Below, in pieces: positions 47,020 to 56,320 of a stretch of DNA of 64,000 nucleotides; positions within the stretch are counted from its first letter, which is position 1; the number at the start of each line of letters is the position of its first letter. The notes under the pieces are model-generated. The model saw only the letters and a list, made by a program, of their open reading frames with translations, searched no databases and was not told where the DNA came from. A program made the position numbers and the translations under genes. Location: assembly GCF_001028135.1 (NCBI RefSeq), contig NZ_LDNM01000049.1:1-64000 (forward strand). Direction: 5' to 3'. The DNA comes from Xenorhabdus griffiniae (GTDB lineage: Bacteria > Pseudomonadota > Gammaproteobacteria > Enterobacterales > Enterobacteriaceae).

Positions 47020-49644
47020 ATGGCAAAAATACTCAAAATGTTTGCAGTGATGGGGATACTGCTGGCGTTATTGGTGTCGATGGGATGGTATACACTTCCT
47101 CGCTGGTTACCATTGCTTGCCAGTTATTGGTTGCCACAAGGAATCACTTTTTCGTTGAGCCAACCTCGGTGGAAGAACAGTGAATTGTGGTTAGATGAAT
47201 TGTCATTGCAAGCGAAAGAGTGTGAATGGATCAACGTCTCCGGGCTATCTGTGGAATATTTATCCGGGGAAAATAGTGAAAATCGCCGCTGGAACATTCA
47301 TGTCGCCAATATTGACAGCCAGAACCAATGCCTGGCGCAACTCCCTGTAACAGAAGGGCAATCAGCCCCATTATCAGTGCAAGAGATATTATCTGCGATA
47401 CCTTCGGTTAATCTTACTGTTGATCGACTGGCTCTTATGCCCTGGCAGGAGTTTGCTGGCAGATTTCAATTTAGCTCATCATCTCAGGGGCAAGTTTTCT
47501 CTTATCAGAGTGAAAAATTAAAACTCAATGCGCATATTGCAGACAAACAGGAACTCATTGTTCAGCGTTTTATTGTGAAGTTGCCTGAACAGGTGATGTC
47601 CTTGAATGGAAATATCGCATTACCCTTGAATACTGCAACGCTTCCAGAACAAGGCCAAATCATAGCGCACTTATCTCTGAGCCAATATCCCGATCCGTTG
47701 CAACTGATATTGAATTGGCAGGAACAGAGTGGGTTGCTCACCGTGATTGAAGGAAAAAATCAGCGGGTATTGGCAGAATTACCCTGGTCATTTGATGAGT
47801 CGCAGTTCCAGATTGTTAATGGAAAATGGCAATGGTTGGAGAGTAATCAAGCGTTGTCTGGAAGGGTGAATATTACACTTGAACAATGGAAAAAAGGTTT
47901 GTCAGGTATGTTCGTCAGTGGACGGGTAAATCTGGTCACCCAAAATGAGCAGGGTAAAGGTAATGTTGTTCTTTCCGTGAAACCAACGCCAGTCAATATA
48001 ACCAATGCTCATATTCCGTTTCAGTTTACCGGGCAAATGAATCGTGGTCGGATGGTCATGACCATGTCATTGCCTGCCATTATTACAGGGCCATTGGTTG
48101 ATCCTAAAATCACTTTTCGTCCAGGTGCCCTGTTTCGGGCATGGGGGAAGGTCAGTGAAACATTTACGGTCAAGGAAGCCAGATTACCTTTGGCGGGTAC
48201 TTATTTGACTCGTGATGGCTTTACTGGCCGTCTTCAAGCCATTGTGATGGCACAAGACCGTTATTGGGGGGAATTTAAGCTACATCTGGATGGTTGGGCA
48301 AAAGATTTTATACCCGATCAGGGAAATTGGCATTGGCGTTATTGGGGGAATGGGCATTTACCGCCATTACAAGCTAACTGGGATATCGCTGGCAGAGGCA
48401 GTTGGAATCAATCAAAGATAACAGTAGAGAAGTTAAATACCGGCTTTGATCTTATCCAATATGGTCTTGTGAAGATGAAAGCACCGCGCTTACAACTGAC
48501 AAATTCGTTAATTTGGGAGAGGATGGCAGATCGCCCTAATTTAACGGGAGATTTACAATTGTCTGCCCAGAAAACAGAATTTCGTTCTGGTGGTTTTTTG
48601 CCTGCCTTTGATTTTAAGGCCACGCTTACAGGAGCATCTCCAGATAACTTTATGTTGAATGGCAAACTGTACTCTAACGGCATTGGTCCCATTCCTTTTT
48701 ATGGTCGTTGGGATGGAGAGCGATTGAGGGGAGAAGCCCGCTGGCCGAGGCAATCTTTATTAGCCTTTCAATCTCTAATTCCGTCAGATTTGGGTATTAC
48801 CGTACTTGGTGGAACTATTTATGCTCAGGCCGCTTTTTCTGCAACAAAGGGGCAAGGATTGCGGGCGGGGGGGCATTGGGTGGTCAAAAATGCGGGTATG
48901 TGGCTGAAAAATGGGGAAGTGAATGATCTGGATTTTGTTTTACCGTGGCGTTTACAGGGGCACACGTGGCAATTAGGGCTGGGATCTCCCGTTCAGTTGC
49001 GGATCAAAGCCATTAAGGGGCTGTTTGATATGCAAAATGTAACAGCTGATCTGCTGGGTTACTACCCAGCCACGGACGGACAACCATTGACGTTGACCAA
49101 TGTGAATGTGGATATGCTGGATGGGAAATTGGCAATGGATCAATTACAGATCCCACAAAAAGAAGCCGCTGTATTACGGTTTAACAAACTGAATTTGAGT
49201 AAATTGTTTGGCATATTAAAAGTCAAACAAATGGCGATGTCAGGAAAAATCAGTGGTGAATTACCCGTATTATTAAATGATAAACGCTGGATTATTCAAC
49301 GGGGATGGCTAGCCAATGAGGATTATCTGACATTAAGGTTGGATAAGGATACAGTTGATTCTATAGGAAAAAATGACTTATCGGCAGGTATGGCAATGGA
49401 TTGGCTGCGTTATTTAGAAATCGACCGTTCAAAAGCGTATGTTACGCTCGATAATTTGGGGATCTTAACATTGCATTCAGAAATTAGTGGTGTAAATCCT
49501 GTGGTGGATAGAAAACGTGAAGTGAGGCTTAACTATCATCATGAGGAAAATATTTTTCAATTATGGCGTAGCCTGCGTTTTGGCAGTAACTTGGAAGAAT
49601 GGTTGCAGAAAAATATATCTGTAATGGGTGGGAGTGATAAATGA
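47020..49644 (+). CDS. ydbH: AsmA-like envelope protein YdbH
   Basis: Large inner-membrane-anchored periplasmic protein of the AsmA-like/TamB/YhdP group, thought to bridge the periplasm and move phospholipids to the outer membrane, redundantly with TamB and YhdP. Length is 874 aa (E. coli 879). One N-terminal transmembrane segment (about residues 7-26, MFAVMGILLALLVSMGWYTLP). The rest is beta-rich sequence expected to form a long groove, ending in the DUF2845/DctA-type C-terminal region. The stop overlaps the ynbE ATG, followed by ydbL. Confidence 0.93.
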   Translation: MAKILKMFAVMGILLALLVSMGWYTLPRWLPLLASYWLPQGITFSLSQPRWKNSELWLDELSLQAKECEWINVSGLSVEYLSGENSENRRWNIHVANIDSQNQCLAQLPVTEGQSAPLSVQEILSAIPSVNLTVDRLALMPWQEFAGRFQFSSSSQGQVFSYQSEKLKLNAHIADKQELIVQRFIVKLPEQVMSLNGNIALPLNTATLPEQGQIIAHLSLSQYPDPLQLILNWQEQSGLLTVIEGKNQRVLAELPWSFDESQFQIVNGKWQWLESNQALSGRVNITLEQWKKGLSGMFVSGRVNLVTQNEQGKGNVVLSVKPTPVNITNAHIPFQFTGQMNRGRMVMTMSLPAIITGPLVDPKITFRPGALFRAWGKVSETFTVKEARLPLAGTYLTRDGFTGRLQAIVMAQDRYWGEFKLHLDGWAKDFIPDQGNWHWRYWGNGHLPPLQANWDIAGRGSWNQSKITVEKLNTGFDLIQYGLVKMKAPRLQLTNSLIWERMADRPNLTGDLQLSAQKTEFRSGGFLPAFDFKATLTGASPDNFMLNGKLYSNGIGPIPFYGRWDGERLRGEARWPRQSLLAFQSLIPSDLGITVLGGTIYAQAAFSATKGQGLRAGGHWVVKNAGMWLKNGEVNDLDFVLPWRLQGHTWQLGLGSPVQLRIKAIKGLFDMQNVTADLLGYYPATDGQPLTLTNVNVDMLDGKLAMDQLQIPQKEAAVLRFNKLNLSKLFGILKVKQMAMSGKISGELPVLLNDKRWIIQRGWLANEDYLTLRLDKDTVDSIGKNDLSAGMAMDWLRYLEIDRSKAYVTLDNLGILTLHSEISGVNPVVDRKREVRLNYHHEENIFQLWRSLRFGSNLEEWLQKNISVMGGSDK

Positions 49645-49865
49645 TAACGAACATTGGATTCAGGTTGTCAACGGTCAGAAGGGGTGTGATGTTGGTCAGT
49701 GTAGCCTTATTCAGTATGGCATTGATGGGCTGCATCAGGCTGGAAATGGCAACCCCGGATAAGCCTATCAACATCAATATGAATGTCAAAATTGAGCACG
49801 AAATTCATATTAAAGTTGACAGGCAAATTGAAGATATGCTTAAAAACAATTCTAACTTATTCTAA
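49641..49865 (+). CDS. ynbE: YnbE family lipoprotein
   Basis: Outer-membrane lipoprotein that joins the C-terminus of YdbH to complete the intermembrane bridge. The ATG at 49641 overlaps the ydbH stop and gives 74 aa, longer than E. coli YnbE (61 aa); an ATG at 49689 (MLVSVALFSMALMGC) would give 58 aa and a more typical lipoprotein signal. Lipobox LMGC. The conserved part is PININMNVKIEHEIHIK. Confidence 0.88.
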   Translation: MITNIGFRLSTVRRGVMLVSVALFSMALMGCIRLEMATPDKPININMNVKIEHEIHIKVDRQIEDMLKNNSNLF

Positions 49866-49874
49866 GGCTAACAC

Positions 49875-50195
49875 ATGAAAAAAGTAGGAACGATATTTCT
49901 GTTAAGCCTGTTATTCAGTTCTTTTGCCATGGGCATGACGTTGAATGAAGCAAAACAACAGGGGCTGGTGGGTGAGACATTCAGCGGCTATCTGGCACCG
50001 GTAAAAAACACTCAAGATGCTCAATCAGTCGTGGAAAGAATTAATGATGAACGACAAAAGAAATATACTGAGATCGCGGCTCAAAACAACATGACGACAG
50101 AACAAGTTGCCAGGATGGCAGGAGAGAAGTTGGTAAACCGAGCAGCCTCTGGAGAATATGTGCTCAGTATTAATGGTCATTGGGTGCAGAAATAA
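49875..50195 (+). CDS. ydbL: Periplasmic protein YdbL
   Basis: DUF1318 periplasmic protein of 106 aa (E. coli 108), described as a chaperone that keeps YnbE from self-assembling before it meets YdbH. An N-terminal signal peptide (KKVGTIFLLSLLFSSFAMG) is visible, followed by MTLNEAKQQGLVGETFSGYLAPV. Third gene of the ydbH-ynbE-ydbL operon, nine bases after ynbE. Confidence 0.92.
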   Translation: MKKVGTIFLLSLLFSSFAMGMTLNEAKQQGLVGETFSGYLAPVKNTQDAQSVVERINDERQKKYTEIAAQNNMTTEQVARMAGEKLVNRAASGEYVLSINGHWVQK

Positions 50196-50196
50196 A

Positions 50197-50230
50197 CGCG
50201 CCCGTTTGGCGCGCTATCTCATTTTTCTTA
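50197..50230 (+). terminator. Terminator after ydbL
   Basis: CGCGCC (50197-50202) and GGCGCG (50208-50213) with loop CGTTT, followed by CTATCTCATTTTTC. It ends the ydbH operon; azoR converges. Confidence 0.75.
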
Positions 50231-50252
50231 TGGGATATTTTATTGAACGATC

Positions 50253-51192
<940 letters not shown>

Positions 51193-54100
51193 GTGGAATC
51201 ACCGTTGACAGCACCATTTGCTGAATTATCCGCTGAACTTGATCACACACCGCTGCGCGATCAGTTCCGTTTAAAAAAACGTCTGCATGGCGCAGCAAAA
51301 ATTAAGAATCAAGTCTCCTTGCAGGCTGTAGTACAATCCATTGCGGCGGATATAGCGACTGCAAAACAGAAAGTCATGAATCGCCAGGCTGCATGTCCTT
51401 CGGTTCAATATCCTGAAAACCTGCCGGTTAGCCAGAAGAAAGCAGATATTTATAAAGCTATTCGGGATAATCAGGTTGTTATCATTGCCGGGGAAACCGG
51501 TTCAGGTAAAACAACTCAGATCCCCAAAATCTGCCTTGAATTGGGAAGGGGAGTCAAAGGGCTGATCGGCCATACCCAGCCTCGTCGTTTAGCTGCACGT
51601 GCGGTTGCTAACCGTATTGCGGATGAACTGGAAACGCCGCTTGGCTCGACGGTCGGTTATAAAGTTCGTTTTAATGATCAGGTCAGTGAAAATACGTTGG
51701 TCAAATTGATGACTGACGGTATTCTGCTGGCAGAATTGCAGCAAGATCGTTTGTTATTGCAATATGATACGTTAATTATCGATGAAGCTCATGAACGCAG
51801 CTTGAATATTGATTTTATCCTCGGTTATCTGCGCCAATTACTGCCAAAACGCCCGGATCTGAAAGTCATCATTACCTCAGCAACTATCGATCCTGAACGC
51901 TTTTCCCGTCATTTTAACACTGCTCCGATTATCGAAGTATCTGGACGTACTTATCCGGTAGACGTGCGTTATCGTCCTGTGGCGGGTGAGGATAATGATC
52001 GCGACCAGCTTGAAGCCATTATTGACGCAGTGGATGAATTAGGGCGTGAAAGCTCAGGTGACATACTGGTATTCATGAGCGGTGAACGTGAAATTCGTGA
52101 TACGGCGGATGCCCTCAACAAGCAAAATTTCCCACATACCGAAATCTTGCCACTTTTTGCACGGTTGTCTAACAGCGAACAGAACAGAATATTTCAGCCC
52201 CATGTCGGTCGCCGCATTATTTTGGCAACCAACGTGGCGGAAACGTCACTGACTGTACCAGGCATCAAATACGTGATCGATACCGGTTTTGCACGTATTA
52301 GCCGATACAGCTATCGCACCAAAGTGCAGCGCTTGCCAATAGAACCGATATCGCAGGCATCAGCCAATCAGCGAAAAGGGCGTTGTGGCCGTGTTTCGGA
52401 CGGAATTTGTATTCGCCTTTATTCGGAAGAGGATTTTTTGTCACGCCCGGAATTCACTGATCCTGAAATTCTGCGTACCAATCTGGCCTCCGTTATTTTG
52501 CAAATGACCGCCATTGGCTTGGGCGATGTCAGTGCCTTCCCATTTGTTGAAGCACCGGATAAACGCAATATCCAGGATGGTGTTCGCCTGTTGGAAGAGT
52601 TGGGGGCTATTGATCCAGAGTCATTGTCAGAAGGGCGTTACCGACTGACTCCAATGGGACGACAATTAGCCCAGTTGCCTATCGATCCCCGTCTGGCACG
52701 TATGGTACTGGAAGCTAAGGTACATGGTTGCGTTCGCGAAGTGATGGTGATTACTTCCGCATTGTCAATTCAAGATCCACGGGAAAGGCCGTTGGAAAAA
52801 CAGCAGGCTTCTGATGAAAAACACCGTCGTTTTGCGGAGAAGGATTCAGATTTCATCGCCTTCCTCAAGCTGTGGGATTTTCTGGTGGAACAGCAGAACG
52901 CGCTTTCCAGTTCCCAATTCCGTAAACTTTGTCGGCAGGATTATCTGAATTATCTTCGTGTCAGGGAATGGCAGGATATTTATACTCAGCTCCGGCAAGT
53001 TGTGAAAGAAATTGGGCTGCCGATTAACAGTCAGGAAGCCGATTATCGCAGTATCCATGTTGCCTTGTTGGCGGGGTTGTTATCCCATATTGGCCAGAAA
53101 GATACGGATAAACAGGAATATACCGGTGTGCGTAATGCCCGTTTTTCTGTTTTCCCTGGCTCTGGACTATTTAAAAAACCACCAAAATGGGCGATGGTAG
53201 CTGAATTGGTGGAAACCAGCCGCTTGTGGGGACGTATTGCCGCCCGCATCGAGCCAGAATGGGTAGAGCCATTAGCGGCCCATTTAATCAAAAAGCATTA
53301 TAGTGAACCGCACTGGCAGAAGTCTCAGGGGGCGGTAATGGCAACCGAAAAAGTCACCTTATATGGTTTGCCCATTGTGCCGGGTCGCCTGGTCAATTAC
53401 AGCCGGATCGATCCGATGTTGTGCCGCGAATTATTTATCCGCCATGCACTGGTAGAAGGTGACTGGCAAACTCGACATTCATTTTTCCGCGCTAATTTGA
53501 AATTACGTGAAGAAGTAGAAGAACTGGAACATAAATCTCGCCGACGAGATATTTTGGTGGATGATGAAACCTTGTTCATTTTCTATGATCAGCGTATTGG
53601 CAGAGACGTTGTATCGTCACGCCATTTTGATCAGTGGTGGAAAGTCGCCAGCAAAGATCAGCCGGAATTGCTCAACTTTGAAAAGAGTATGTTAATCAAA
53701 GGAGACGCAAATAAAGTCAGTGCGCTGGATTACCCAAATTACTGGTATCAGGGTAACTTGAAATTCCGTTTGAGTTATCAATTTGAACCGGGAACCGATG
53801 CTGATGGCGTAACAGTACATATTCCTTTACCGGTATTGAACCAAGTCAAAGATGAAGGATTTGATTGGCAAATTCCGGGAATTCGCCATGAATTGGTTGT
53901 TGCGTTGATTAAATCATTGCCAAAACCAATACGTCGTAATTTTGTTCCGGCACCTAACTATGCGCAAGCATTCCTGGAGCGTGTGACACAACCTCAGATC
54001 CCTTTACTGGATAGCCTTGAGAAAGAATTACGCCGCATGACCGGTGTGACGGTGTCACGTGATAACTGGCAATTAGAACAAGTGCCTGATCATTTAAAGA

Positions 54101-55107
54101 TCACATTCCGCATTATTGGAGAGAAGAAAACAGGTGAAAAAAATCAACCGCTAGCGGAAAGCAAAGATCTGTCAGCATTGAAACTGAAATTGAAAGAAAA
54201 AGTTCAGGAAACTCTTTCGGCAGTTGCAGATAATGGCATAGAGCAAAATGGGTTACATATCTGGAGCTTTGGGGCATTGCCTGAATGTTATGAGCAGAAG
54301 CGCGGAGGCTATTCTGTTAAGGCATTTCCGGCATTGGTGGACGAAAAGGACAGCATCGGTATTAAACTGTTTGAAACCGAATCTGAACAGCAGAATGCAA
54401 TGTGGGCAGGAACACGTCGCCTGTTACTGCTGAATATTCCATCGCCGATTAAATACTTGCATGAAAAATTACCGAACAAATCTAAACTGGGGCTGTACTT
54501 CAATCCATATGGAAAAGTGTTGGATTTGATTGATGATTGTATTTCCTGTGGTGTTGATAAATTGATCGCAGAAAATGGTGGGCCAGTCTGGGATGAACAG
54601 GCATTTTCCGGTTTGCATGATAAAGTTCGTGCCAATTTGAATGACGCAGTGGTTGATATTGCCAAACAAGTAGAGCAGATCCTGACTGCGGTCTTTAATA
54701 TCAACAAGCGCCTGAAAGGGCGGGTGGATATCTCTCTCGCGTTGGCATTATCCGATATTAAAGAACAAATTTCCGGTCTGGCCTTTAATGGCTTTGTGAC
54801 TTCGCACGGCTGGAAACGCCTGACAGATGTTTTGCGCTATTTGAATGGTATCGAACGGCGATTGGAAAAATTGGCGGTAGATCCTAATAAAGATAGGGCG
54901 CATATGAGCAGGGTTGAGCATATCCAGCGTCAATGGCAACAATGGTTGGCAAAACTGTCTGTTCAGCAGAAGCAGTTAGCGGAAGTCGAAGAAATTCGTT
55001 GGATGATTGAAGAACTTCGGATTAGCCTGTTTGCCCAACAACTGGGTACTGCGTATCCAATATCAGATAAGCGTATTTTACAGGCGATGGAAAATATCGC
55101 ATCGTGA
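51193..55107 (+). CDS. hrpA: ATP-dependent RNA helicase HrpA
   Basis: DEAH-box RNA helicase that rescues stalled or collided ribosomes in E. coli and is involved in mRNA processing. Walker A is GETGSGKTTQ, the DEAH box IIDEAHERS, motif III SATID, and motif VI QRKGRCGRV. The C-terminal half is the HrpA-specific DUF3418 region ending QLGTAYPISDKRILQAME. The GTG at 51193 with AAGGA eight bases upstream is the best start and gives 1304 aa (E. coli 1300); a TTG at 51139 would add 18 residues. Confidence 0.95.
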   Translation: MESPLTAPFAELSAELDHTPLRDQFRLKKRLHGAAKIKNQVSLQAVVQSIAADIATAKQKVMNRQAACPSVQYPENLPVSQKKADIYKAIRDNQVVIIAGETGSGKTTQIPKICLELGRGVKGLIGHTQPRRLAARAVANRIADELETPLGSTVGYKVRFNDQVSENTLVKLMTDGILLAELQQDRLLLQYDTLIIDEAHERSLNIDFILGYLRQLLPKRPDLKVIITSATIDPERFSRHFNTAPIIEVSGRTYPVDVRYRPVAGEDNDRDQLEAIIDAVDELGRESSGDILVFMSGEREIRDTADALNKQNFPHTEILPLFARLSNSEQNRIFQPHVGRRIILATNVAETSLTVPGIKYVIDTGFARISRYSYRTKVQRLPIEPISQASANQRKGRCGRVSDGICIRLYSEEDFLSRPEFTDPEILRTNLASVILQMTAIGLGDVSAFPFVEAPDKRNIQDGVRLLEELGAIDPESLSEGRYRLTPMGRQLAQLPIDPRLARMVLEAKVHGCVREVMVITSALSIQDPRERPLEKQQASDEKHRRFAEKDSDFIAFLKLWDFLVEQQNALSSSQFRKLCRQDYLNYLRVREWQDIYTQLRQVVKEIGLPINSQEADYRSIHVALLAGLLSHIGQKDTDKQEYTGVRNARFSVFPGSGLFKKPPKWAMVAELVETSRLWGRIAARIEPEWVEPLAAHLIKKHYSEPHWQKSQGAVMATEKVTLYGLPIVPGRLVNYSRIDPMLCRELFIRHALVEGDWQTRHSFFRANLKLREEVEELEHKSRRRDILVDDETLFIFYDQRIGRDVVSSRHFDQWWKVASKDQPELLNFEKSMLIKGDANKVSALDYPNYWYQGNLKFRLSYQFEPGTDADGVTVHIPLPVLNQVKDEGFDWQIPGIRHELVVALIKSLPKPIRRNFVPAPNYAQAFLERVTQPQIPLLDSLEKELRRMTGVTVSRDNWQLEQVPDHLKITFRIIGEKKTGEKNQPLAESKDLSALKLKLKEKVQETLSAVADNGIEQNGLHIWSFGALPECYEQKRGGYSVKAFPALVDEKDSIGIKLFETESEQQNAMWAGTRRLLLLNIPSPIKYLHEKLPNKSKLGLYFNPYGKVLDLIDDCISCGVDKLIAENGGPVWDEQAFSGLHDKVRANLNDAVVDIAKQVEQILTAVFNINKRLKGRVDISLALALSDIKEQISGLAFNGFVTSHGWKRLTDVLRYLNGIERRLEKLAVDPNKDRAHMSRVEHIQRQWQQWLAKLSVQQKQLAEVEEIRWMIEELRISLFAQQLGTAYPISDKRILQAMENIAS

Positions 55108-55115
55108 TATATGCA

Positions 55116-55140
55116 GGGCAGTTGTCGTTTACAGCTGCCC
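55116..55140. terminator. Hairpin after hrpA
   Basis: GGGCAGTTGT (55116-55125) and ACAGCTGCCC (55131-55140) pair with one wobble around CGTTT. No T-tract follows on the plus strand (AAAAATG), so termination strength is uncertain. Confidence 0.5.
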
Positions 55141-55168
55141 AAAAATGATGATAAAGGTTCAACTGTCA

Positions 55169-55183
55169 TTTTAGTTACAACAT
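55169..55183. repeat. Left copy of the 15-base direct repeat flanking the fimbrial operon
   Basis: TTTTAGTTACAACAT here recurs exactly at 60893-60907, in the same orientation. Similarity extends imperfectly outwards on both sides: TGTC lies shortly before both copies and TTATT with an A-run shortly after. The pair encloses the whole four-gene fimbrial operon and its upstream region (5.7 kb). Confidence 0.8.
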
Positions 55184-55256
55184 ACTTATTTAAACTACTT
55201 AATTCCCCCATTTAACAACACAGCTAATCAATGCCAAACAGGGGGATAATCTTCGT

Positions 55257-56255
55257 CTATTGATAGACAAAAGTAATTGTTGCTGTTGTATCTGCTTTGC
55301 CCGGCTTAATTTCCGTTTCCGTTTGAATATAACGGGCAACTAATGGGATGGTTATATTTCCACCAGATTGAGTGGAGCCAAATACAACTGGAGAACGCAT
55401 TGTTACGGGGCGGTTTTGATATAATATCTGTAAACCAACCCCTTTTGCTGTGACGTTGTCACTGTGATCCAATGCCCAGATATCTTGGGCATTCCAGCTT
55501 GCAGGTCTGCCATCCAGCGCCAGTCCTACATCCACATCAGCATCGCAATTTATATTAATATCAAAACGTTGCATTCCCGCTGTACTATAAATACCCCGAA
55601 AATCACTTTTTTTAATATCTCCCATGTTGACTGAAATCATTTTTTGATTGAGAGAACAACCTTTGGTCATAATATTTGTGCTCGATAAATTGAAAGTATG
55701 AACAGGGATATTGTGACCTAATGTAGCACGAGTCAGTTTTACCGACTTAACAGCTCCTGAAGAGGTTGTTGGTGCAATCTTGATTAACTGTACCGTCAAA
55801 TAACCCCATGATTTACCGCAATATTGTTTTTTCCACTGAAATTGCGACGAGGAATGGCAAGTGGATGGATTGGTCACGGTTCTGGGCAGCCAATCAATAC
55901 CATAACCGGGTCCCCAGGTGTTAATACGGATACCAACTCCCGAAACACCGGATTCATAAATGGCATCCTGATTATAGCTTGCAGGTGTAAGATCGGGTTG
56001 TTCCCATATTGCAGGTAAGTGAGTATCGCAGAGGGCGATATTACCTTTTTCATCCACCTGATCCAAACGTATTTCTTTGATAGTTGTTCCGATAGGGTGG
56101 TTTCTGGGAATTGTAACCGTACCAAAAGAAACTGGCGTTATGCCAGGTACAAAACCCGCAGAATACTGGCAATAGTCGTTTGTGAAACTGGAAAAATTAC
56201 TCATCGTGCCGATGAGAAATATACTTGCCAATAATAATTTTAATTTGTTGGCCAT
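55257..56255 (-). CDS. Fimbrial tip adhesin of the chaperone-usher operon
   Basis: Last gene of the operon. Starting at ATG 56255 gives 332 aa; the frame is open to an ATG at 56288. A signal peptide (LKLLLASIFLIGTMSNFSS) is followed by a roughly 180-residue unique N-terminal lectin-like region with several cysteines (DYCQYSAG, ALCDTH, STCHSS, QYCGKSW). A C-terminal pilin domain starts near CSLNQKMISVNMGDIKKSDF and ends in TTATITFVYQ, the usual donor-strand-accepting fold. This two-domain layout is that of FimH/MrpH-type adhesins. Receptor unknown; I do not recognise the lectin subtype. Confidence 0.88.
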   Translation of the reverse strand: MANKLKLLLASIFLIGTMSNFSSFTNDYCQYSAGFVPGITPVSFGTVTIPRNHPIGTTIKEIRLDQVDEKGNIALCDTHLPAIWEQPDLTPASYNQDAIYESGVSGVGIRINTWGPGYGIDWLPRTVTNPSTCHSSSQFQWKKQYCGKSWGYLTVQLIKIAPTTSSGAVKSVKLTRATLGHNIPVHTFNLSSTNIMTKGCSLNQKMISVNMGDIKKSDFRGIYSTAGMQRFDININCDADVDVGLALDGRPASWNAQDIWALDHSDNVTAKGVGLQILYQNRPVTMRSPVVFGSTQSGGNITIPLVARYIQTETEIKPGKADTTATITFVYQ

Positions 56256-56320
56256 AGAATAATTTCCACTATTTTTGTTATATATCAAATGAATATACCG
56301 TCATTGTCATTTACAAGAGA